A stretch of 64,000 nucleotides of DNA. It comes from Dendrolimus kikuchii (lineage: Eukaryota; Arthropoda; Insecta; Lepidoptera; Lasiocampidae). A model generated the notes under the pieces. That model had not been told where the DNA came from and searched no databases. It saw only the letters and a list, made by a program, of their open reading frames with translations. The stretch is taken from NCBI GenBank assembly GCA_019925095.2, contig CM034401.1:12001338-12065337 (forward strand), given 5' to 3'. Of the stretch, positions 47,625 to 64,000 are shown one piece after another; within the stretch, counting starts at the first letter, position 1; each line of letters opens with the position of its first letter. Both the position numbers and the translations under genes were made by a program.

Positions 47625-49710
47625 ATTAAATCGCACGTTTCGCTTCACAAAGTATTTATAAGTTAAACTTACATGCGCGAATAGTCCGAAATTAGATGAT
47701 ATGTAATTCTATTAAAAAAGTATAAAAAAACACCCAAAGCTTTCAAAGCTATATTTCAAGTGATCACAAAATAATATCATACAAATTTATAGCGATAATT
47801 GTGCTCGTTTGATATCACATGTATTCGTCTCACAATGTCGTGCACAATAACAGCATGAAGCTTCGAAGCTGTTTTGTAGGAAAATACAAGGTAACGGGTA
47901 TCACTTGAGTTTACATAATTTTCAGGTACGCGAAACAATACTTTGGTTTAAATTTTAGAATATTTTCTCACTTAAATACATTTTCTTATACTAAATTACA
48001 TGTAAATTTGTATTGTGGTCTTACATTCAACGTTTTGATAAAATATTGTTTTTTAATCTTTAGATAACAATTTACAATTTTAGTTACAAATACAAGTTTG
48101 GTAGTTAAAAATAATATTTTTGTACTACTGGAGTTAAAAATTTATTTAATTAAATACTAATGCAATTGGCTTTGCATTAGTTACAATACCTACAACTCAA
48201 GGGACACCTATTGTGAATTGGTGCATATTAGTTGTCTTCACAGAAATGCCAAAAACAACTAATATTTAAAGTTTCAACTCAATTAGACGAACGGCGCAAA
48301 ACCGCATAAGGAACAACCACAATAATCATTTTTATGGAGATACACACATTTTAATGTCGAAAGGAGACGAATACGCTTTCATACATTGTTGGGCCCAGAT
48401 TGTAAAAAGATAAGATTGGTTTATGATTTATTTTACTATGTTGATAGTGGGTTTAATTATTTTGAATGAACTAATCGCGTCGTGTAAATGTCGTCATATT
48501 ATTATTTGATGAAATTCTTTCACATAAATCGACAACTTATTTTATTTGTGACCTTACTTTTAAGATTTCTCATCTTCCAGATAGAATTTAGGGTTGATGA
48601 TTTCCATTTTGTAATAAAGCTTTTTTTGAAGCCATATCTAAACTTTTTACATTTCTTTGCTCCAAAAGTCCCCGTCTCCTTTCTTTACCAAAAAAGGTCA
48701 GAATGCCTTATTGTATTAATTGCCGTGTTGGTATTATATAGCAATAAATTAAGATTATATTAACAAGTATTAGCTGTTAGAGCATTCAAATTCAAATAAC
48801 TGATTCCGTTAAAATTAAGTGAATTTATATATCTTTTTACTACTGTTTAATACAAAATACCTATATAATACTGAGTGCGGTTTGTTCTATATCAAAACTA
48901 ATGCAAACAAATCCAATTAAAATAGATTTAAAATTAACGTGTTTTTGCTTAAGTTGTTTCGATATCTTAGTAAAACATTTATTATATAGAATCATACCTA
49001 TATAATCATGAATTTAATTAAGGTTAAATCTGCTCTAACATTGAAATTGAAATGGTATATACAAATCATTATGCTTTTCGAAACAAAATAATTTGTTTGT
49101 AGTGCATTTAGTACTACGTGCGTCTACACATCTTACAATATTCAGTCAATACAAATAACTTTACTGTAAATTGTAGACCTCAGCGACAACTTTTTTAGAT
49201 CATAGTCAAAAAAGTCGAATTAATAAAAACACCCGTAATACAATATGCCAACAAACATGTTTACAATTCTATCAGTATATAATTTATTATAATCATAGCT
49301 CATCAAGCAACAAACTTCGAAAAATATTTTTTTAAATATATTTATTTGGCATTTGTTTTTTACGATAATAATGATTTGTAGTGTTCATAACGGACTACGA
49401 TAGAAATTCCTGGACTCTTAGTTATTAAGAGAGATTTTAGCTATATTTCGGCTAGAGTATATTCCTTTTTTAGTATAGGTAGCTAGTGTCAAGTATCTAT
49501 AAATAGACACCAAGCAGAAGCTGGACCTTTATAACTCCCTGCCCTAGCTTCAGTCAAACTGTAAATCTTTGACTGACGCCAAACGATCCATTTCGAAAAA
49601 TCATATTTCAATAAATTCACTAAAGTTACCAACTTGAGATTTTAAAAAGATAATCAATATTCTACAATTATTGATTATGATGCAAAAGAAACTAGTACTT
49701 ACGAACTTAT
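47625..49710. other. Intergenic, no gene recognised
   Basis: AT-rich. The longest frames (for example 48488-48763, plus) are hydrophobic, low-complexity and lack splice or signal context. A repeat snippet at about 49540-49620 also occurs near 15175-15245. Confidence 0.4.
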
Positions 49711-49986
49711 AATATCAGCCCATAAATGTCCCACTGCTGGGCTCGGGCCTCCCATTATAGGGGGAACGGACAGTATAACCGCCACGCGTGTCCAAGGCGA
49801 CTTGGCAGGTTTGACACATCGGCTATCTCGATGTGCAGGTTGCATCACGATGCTTTCCTTCACTTTTGTTAGCACGTGGTAATTGTAACAATATGCACAT
49901 TAGATCAGAAAACTGATTAAGTGGTGCGGCCAGGATCGAACCCGCGCCCTTTGAGTTTGGGACGTTAGTCATTACGCTACCACGAC
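49711..49986 (-). repeat. tRNA-derived SINE, second family
   Basis: The minus strand starts with gtcgtggtagcgtaatgac (box A-like) and contains gcgggttcgatcctgg (box B). The body ends near 49711 in cagcagtgggacatttatgg. No tRNA cloverleaf is complete. Confidence 0.7.
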
Positions 49987-50796
49987 TTACGAATTTAGTT
50001 AAAGTAAAAAAAAATGCACGATTACATTTTTAAAAGTTAATCTATACTTATTTTTCATCCAAAAAAATAAATCCTTTCAATTCTTAAATAGGCCTTTTGA
50101 AATACGGATGTGAGGAGAATAGCACTAGTCATAAAACAACGCTTGAAAATATAATCAAAATATGTTTAAACGACTGATTGAGGCGCACTCGCAAAGCAGC
50201 GTGAGATTACAAGTTTACCGAAGCTATGATTTTGAGTTATGTTTAAATACCAGTGTAAAATTCAGACCTAAGTTTGTATTACCAAGTTACAATACTGAAC
50301 ACGTATGAATATGTGATGTTGCAAATGCCTTAACAGTACATGGCTAGATAGTAACGAATTGTATAATTTTATAAAACTGACTAATACGACCAACTTATGA
50401 CAATAATACGATTTACATACAAAATTTTTGCTTATATTATAAGTTATGATATGTTGTGCACGAAATCCACTCGTTTATGTTTAATCAGAACAACGTGACA
50501 TATGTGTTAGTAAAGATATCGTAACGTATCGTTCGGTGTGACATTTGCTTTATAAAATATTTATTTTCAATGCAGGCAGACTTTTACAATATACCGTACA
50601 TTGTTGTTGTTGCACCGAACAAAGTTTACACTGTTGTTCAGGACTGAAACAACGGTTCGTTCCTTTACGATCTGAACCATCAGCAAATTAATAGATGTCG
50701 TTTTTTGAATTTTATGGTTTGGTTAATAGTTTCTAGAGCTTTAAGCCAAGTCTGTTTTGGATATTCGGCACCTAATTATTAGATGTGTTCGTAATT

Positions 50797-51430
50797 GGGC
50801 TATCCAAAAATTACGTCACACGAATTTCACGATTTTTTGACCACTCCCCCGTCCTTGTCACAGCTGGTCACATTCGTGAGACAGATTCCTCCTAGTGTGA
50901 CATCAAATATTTTGCAATTTTATATTTAAGACAAGAGTTCCGTAATAAGTTTTAAAAATCGAGAAAGGCTAGAGGCATTTGAAATGTGGTGTTGGAGGCA
51001 TATGGAAACAATAAGCTGGAAGGAGAAGAAGTCCAATGAAGAAGTATTGACCATACTGAAACAAAATAATATTTAATCATTTATTGCGACACGACGTTCG
51101 TCTCTGTAAGAAAATAGAAGGCAAAGTGGAAGGTGGTAGAGGGAAGACCTAGGAGGGCGATTATCGACCAAATAAAGGAAAGGATAGGTGTCCTGACGTA
51201 TAAAGAGGTGAAACTGCTGACTGAGAATAGTGAGGATTGGTGAAGGTTCCCCCGGCAAGAGTTGAACTCTTGAATATTATGATGATGATGATGACTCATA
51301 CAGATAGAGTTGGAAATATTTTAGTGTTTCGTTAATAGTTCAAATTTCGTATTTTAAAGTATATTAGATTTTAAAATGTGACGTCACAAAATTTAGGATG
51401 CTTCCCACCCTTTGTCATACTACGTCAACC
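50797..51430. mobile_element. Harbinger-like element, second copy, with a LINE insert
   Basis: It matches 18883-19522: gggctatccaaaaattacgtcacac at the left, tgtgacgtcacaaaattta near the right. The middle (50960-51297) is replaced by a LINE fragment. The right terminus is not clear. Confidence 0.5.
50960..51297 (+). mobile_element. 5'-truncated LINE C-terminal fragment
   Basis: The plus strand reads RLEAFEMWCWRHMETISWKEK (split by later frame breaks), then RGRPRRAIIDQIKERIGV, and a tail of repeated atg units (gatgatgatgatg). This is a LINE family different from the other LINE fragments here. It is inserted in the Harbinger-like copy. Confidence 0.65.
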
Positions 51431-52059
51431 AAGCCAGTGTGATCATAAGTTTTAAAAATAAAGTGGAACTTTATGCTATGGCATATATCTAAACACTTGT
51501 CAATTTCGCTACGCGTTTCTCCAATTGCAGCAGTTTTGGGCAGCCAGGTAACGCTGACTTTAGACATCAATAGCTATGCAGCCGACCTCAACTGCAAAAA
51601 AGAAGATTTAGCGTCCCAAAACAATTTGAAATCGTCCTCGTCTATCAGTTGGGCGATTTAGCATATCCCGGACTAGTTTGATATCTACAAACCGTCCAAA
51701 CGATCCGAGCGAATGTATACTTACTGAATAATCAGATACAAACTCAACAATATTTGACAATATTTACTAGAGCTCTATCGGTACTCCCGAACTCGTAATT
51801 GTCTATATTAGTCTATAATTTCTGATATTTCGGAAAGCAGTTTCGAAAGACTGATAGCTGCACTCTATTACGCTTTCGCCAGCAAATACGTTATAGCATA
51901 GAAAAAAAATACTATTCTACTATTTTTCTTCGATGGTTATAGACATAGAATAATACAAAACAGCATATTTAAGACACAGCATTTGAAACATAACATATTT
52001 GCAATTTAAATTTATATATACTATAATAAATCTGTAAATGGTTCGAGTTTGTACATTGA

Positions 52060-52290
52060 GTTTAAAGATGTGAAAAAATCAGGGGGGATAATTCGGAGCA
52101 GATTCCGAAAATGGATTTTTTAGATTTTCTGTCTGTCTGTTACAGCATCACGTGAAAACTACTCAACGGATTTAAATGAATCTCTTCACAGAGTTAGCTT
52201 ATATTCCGGCTCGTAACATAGGATACTTTTTATCTCGATAAAGAAGTCGTTTCTGTAGGATAAATGGATTATCAAAATAGATGGCGCTGC
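52060..52290 (+). repeat. Helitron-associated type repeat fragment
   Basis: It contains cagcatcacgtgaaaact and actttttatctcgataaag, sequences resembling common lepidopteran non-autonomous repeats. The boundaries are not determined. Confidence 0.35.
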
Positions 52291-52659
52291 AATCGATTTT
52301 TTTAAATTCACAACAAATACCTACGTTGTCATAAACAACATCTCATTCATTTTATTACTTCAAATCAGGTTGGCTGCGACTCGCCTCTATGTTTCGCTGC
52401 GCAGTTGTGTAAACTAAATGGACTTAGTTTTTTTGTTATTTCAGTGAACTTAGTAACAATAAACAGGAAAGTTTTTGATAAAACACCTTATTTGATTTTT
52501 TATATACGTAACAGAGCTTCTATAAAAATAACTCTTAATAAGTTACTGCCACACTCAGAAAGCCTAAATAACGTGTATCTTAAAGAACAATGAAAACTTA
52601 CTGTTTAATTTATAAGAGCGAATTTGATATGTTCATACAACTGCTAAGAGTATACTTTT

Positions 52660-53062
52660 GTGTCTATTAATATTATAAATGCAAAAGTAAGTCTGTCTGT
52701 CTGTCTGTTACGCTTTCACGGAAAACCTACTGAACCGATTTGGCTCAAACATCCATCCAGACAGTAGGATAGGTTTTGTTAATACGCTTTTATTAGCTTC
52801 ATGCGTATGTTAGTAACGGAATCTTTCAAGTTAAATTTGATCGACTTCCCGGTTTCCGATTGAGCTGACATTTTGCACGTATGTGTATATCGCGTGACAA
52901 TGCAATAATATGGTACCATGGAGCTGATCTGATGATGGAGTCGGAAGGTGGCCATAGAACTCCTGTAATAAGCAAGATAGACCCGTCGTGTTTGGGCTCG
53001 TTTTACTTATCTTGGCTAGCACTCTGCTGCTACATGATATGCAGGATCTCAAAAGCTTGTAT
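52660..53062 (+). mobile_element. Helitron-like element, second family
   Basis: It starts tctattaatattataaatgc, followed by a (gtct)n microsatellite and ttacgctttcacgg, a 5' end resembling lepidopteran Helitrons. The body contains ggagctgatctgatgatgga. The 3' end is not resolved. Confidence 0.45.
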
Positions 53063-53210
53063 TTAAAAACCTTTTTTAAAAAAAGCTTATTTTTACATAA
53101 CGTTCCATTTTATCATGAGTGTATTTAATTCTTTTTTGTCAAAGTTAAAGGAAATTAAATCACTAAATAATCACTAAAAATGAAAAATAAATAATAGTTA
53201 AAAAAAACTA

Positions 53211-53500
53211 AAAAAATACGCTTTTATAGAAAATCCAACTAAAAAATAGAAAATAAATTTTAATAAATTTGAATTAAAAATAGTGTAAAAAAAATTATGT
53301 TATTGTAAAAAAAGCGTGGGGTGCTTTTCGGGATATTATCAAAATAACCCTTCTACTCATATCTGTTCATAAAATATTTATAACTATTGATACCGTGCAC
53401 ACCACGCTTTTTTACAATAAAATAATTTTTTCTTACACTATTTTTAATTCAAATTTATTTTCTACTTTTTAGTTGGATTTTCTACAAAAGCGTATTTTTT
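53211..53500. repeat. Long palindrome, ~100-bp arms
   Basis: Left arm 53211-53321 and right arm 53402-53500 are inverted copies, with an ~80-bp loop. Outer ends are aaaaaatacgcttttatag and its complement; inner ends are gtaaaaaaagcgtgg and ccacgcttttttac. The left arm carries a 12-bp extra segment. There is no coding content. Confidence 0.85.
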
Positions 53501-54186
53501 TGTGATTTGTTGTTTTGGTTAATTAGGTCATTTTGGTCATTTTGGTGTAATTTGGTACATATGTAGGTTTAATAACGAAAATAGGTATAGACACTTTACA
53601 TCCCGGGAGACGGATAGTTTGCGACATAAAATGTAGTGAATATTCTGGGGGCAAAGAGCACTAACATAAAAATTTTATACAATTTGACCTGTATTAATGC
53701 TTGCTCTTTAAATAAGAGGCAACTGGAACTTGGTTTGACCCGCGGCTTAAATCTCTAGTTAACTATTAACAAAACAGTATATTTAAAAATTGAATAGTTG
53801 TTATTAAGTGTCATGAACTTAGCTGACTCTGAGTGCGCCGGTTACTTACTAAAATGAATTATAATTAGTTTGTGTTAGTTTTAGAAAAAATATGAAACTC
53901 GTAATTTTTTCTCTTATTGTTAATATTATTCACAACAATATTATCTTATAAATCGTAAGTGATTGCACAAAACATGTTCACTATTAGGGCTAGAAATAAA
54001 ATAATTACAAAAACAATGTTTAATTTTACCCATAGTAATCTTACTAAAATAATTTAACAGAACAACAACATAAAAGAAATAACAATCAGGTACCTAAAAC
54101 ATAACATATTTGGTTCATAGAGTTGGCGGTACAGTGATAGGATTAAGCGTCTTCCATAACATAAACTTTTAAGATATATATACATT

Positions 54187-54455
54187 TATCCGTGCAGGAA
54201 CGGAGGAAGAATACAATTTCCTGCGACCAGGAGGCCTGTCGTAAGAGGCGATAAAACAACCCACAGCCAGGTAGTAGGGTATTAGCCCGTCTGGATGGCT
54301 ACCACCCCTGGTCTAGAGTATGCCGCCATAACAACCTTGAGTTGTGTTCCGGCATTAGTGGCCAGGTTCCAGTCTCCCTTACGATAACAACAGCGCATTT
54401 GTAACGCCTTTGGTGTTGTCTGCCTGTCTGCTGAACCCATTCAATAAAACATATA
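54187..54455 (+). repeat. ~320-bp polyA retroposon, copy 4 (internally deleted)
   Basis: It starts ccgtgcaggaacggagg and matches 34735-35063. The segment between gcctttggtgttg and ctgcctgtctgctga is missing relative to copy 2. It ends caataaaacata. Confidence 0.75.
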
Positions 54456-54822
54456 AAAAAAAGACTAGGCCAATGGAAAATTGTAACACATTATTTTTTT
54501 ATATCTCTAAACTTTAGCGAACTATCTATATCAATGTAATCAATATCTGTTGTTTCAATTATCGTAAGAGACAACACTATCATTTAGAAAAACAAAAAAT
54601 AATTTAATTGTTACTTAACATCTTTAGGATTCAGATATAAATAAAAAAACTTACAATGGTTGTAAGAAGAACAATTTTTTTCTGCACAACTGAATCGATA
54701 TTCAAATATCGGTTTAAAAAAAAACAATAAAATAAATATTTTTTTAAAGTAAGGTGTAAATAAAATGTGGTAATAAATAGTATCTGCCATAGTTGTTTGT
54801 AAATCGTACTTAAAAGTAACAG

Positions 54823-63127
<8,305 letters not shown>

Positions 63128-63369
63128 CTACAAAAAATTTAATACAACATTTATCTTGGCAATGGTCCGTATTACACTTCTCATCAAAAAAATTGAAACA
63201 GTACTGCAAGTAGTATTTAGGCGACATTTAAAGAAAGGATTCATATCATTAAAAAACAATACGCCAACAAATAGCAGTGGTAGTTTAGTCTACAAAATGG
63301 TGTACCACAATTTTAAATCTGAATTTAAATTTTCGATTTTCATCCAATAGTGTTTCAGCGTCATCAGGA

Positions 63370-64000
63370 GACTGGTATGTTTACCTGCCGTCCAAGATCT
63401 GGTAGATATCGAGTTACGTCTGAGCAATGTGACCGGTATATTGCGCCAGTTTCTCTAAGAAATCGTCACTAACTCTATTCAACTGCAGCAGCGGATCCGT
63501 CAGGTTCGAGGATTGGCTGTGAGCAGTTCTACCATGAGAAGATTGGCGGAGCACGGCCTAAAACCTCATAAACCAGCTAATGGCCCAAAATTGACTGTAG
63601 ACCACCGAAGGGCGCGCCTTAACTTTGCACGCGATTACTTAAATTGGTCATGGCTTGTAGCAAAGTTCTTTTTTCTGACGAGAGTAAGATCATGCTGTAT
63701 GGAAACAACGGAAGAAAGGAGGTGTATTGAAGAGAGGGAGAGCGTTTTGCACAGAGCTGTGGTAAAGAAAGAGTCAGTTACGGTGGCAGTGCATACACGG
63801 TTTGGGGAGGCATAAGCGCCAATGGAAAAACCGAACTTGCTTTTGTATCTGGAGCTCGCTTATCGTCATTAAGTGAGTCATGTTACATCGAAAAGTGTCT
63901 GAAGCTTCATGTGTACAGGTACGCACATTTTATTGGCGTAGAGTTTATTTTTATGCAAGACAATGCCAGGACTCTTATTGCAGGCATTGTAAAGAAATAA
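63370..64000 (+). mobile_element. Tc1-like transposon, broken, runs off the window
   Basis: The plus strand encodes Tc1-type transposase pieces in changing frames: RPRSGRYRVTSEQCDRYI (HTH region), VRGLAVSSSTMRRLAEHGLK, DHRRARLNFARDYLNWS, FSDESKIMLYGN (first catalytic Asp), ISANGKTELAFV and FMQDNARTL (second catalytic Asp). Several frameshifts make it inactive. The C-terminal Glu and right end lie beyond 64000. No LRRC40 exon was seen in this stretch. Confidence 0.85.

Noticed and set aside
48488..48763. 91-codon hydrophobic plus frame
   Set aside because: AT-driven, low complexity, no splice context, no recognisable domain.

Overview
The window looks like nuclear DNA of a moth or butterfly (Lepidoptera). 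It is AT-rich, its genes have many short exons separated by long introns, and the dispersed elements are of kinds common in lepidopteran genomes: Helitron-like ends, tRNA-derived SINEs, truncated RTE-type LINEs, mariners and hAT/Harbinger-like MITEs. The order is inferred from these features; the species cannot be read from the sequence. All exon models below were built by eye from splice sites, reading phase and family resemblance.

Four host genes of recognisable family are present. (1) 6210-10136, minus: SCO1, a mitochondrial copper chaperone for cytochrome c oxidase, complete in five exons (252 aa). (2) 13396-16875, plus: an RR-type (chitin-binding 4) cuticular protein, four exons (162 aa), with a TATA box. 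(3) 18250-43370, minus: a 25-kb gene in 14 exons for a 730-aa transmembrane protein with a signal peptide, three PAN/apple-like modules, a ZP domain, a dibasic cleavage site and a short cytoplasmic tail, the architecture of apical matrix (cuticle-organising) proteins. (4) 54823-63127, minus: the last six exons of LRRC40, whose 5' part lies beyond the window. A small open frame for a possible 53-aa secreted peptide (42253-42414, plus) lies antisense in the first intron of gene 3. A cuticular protein gene thus sits next to an apical extracellular-matrix organiser; the other genes have no obvious shared pathway.

Most of the remaining sequence is mobile DNA. 700-4730 holds a mariner relic next to a truncated Ty3/gypsy element with one LTR. 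5392-6024 is a Helitron-like element with an RTE fragment inside it. Introns and upstream DNA of SCO1 hold a hAT MITE with an 8-bp target duplication and a THAP-domain DNA transposon with long inverted arms (10380-12105). 12732-12938 is a second hAT-like MITE. Introns of genes 2 and 3 carry two pieces of a LINE C-terminal restriction-like endonuclease (one an open 298-codon frame), RTE copies, SINEs, a Harbinger-like MITE and a cluster of perfect hairpins. 40640-41610 is a dead piggyBac-like element. 43.4-54.8 kb has no supported host gene and holds MITEs, foldback elements, a long palindrome and SINEs. LRRC40 introns hold an internally deleted mariner and a mariner inside a LINE. The window ends in a broken Tc1-like element.

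No CRISPR array, rRNA, canonical tRNA or bacterial-type operon was seen. I did not find a clear new multi-gene system. The less ordinary items are the THAP transposon, the intact endonuclease frame without its polymerase, a SINE that supplies an alternative start codon to the PAN-ZP gene, the antisense small secreted frame, and the hairpin cluster at 26.7-27.1 kb.
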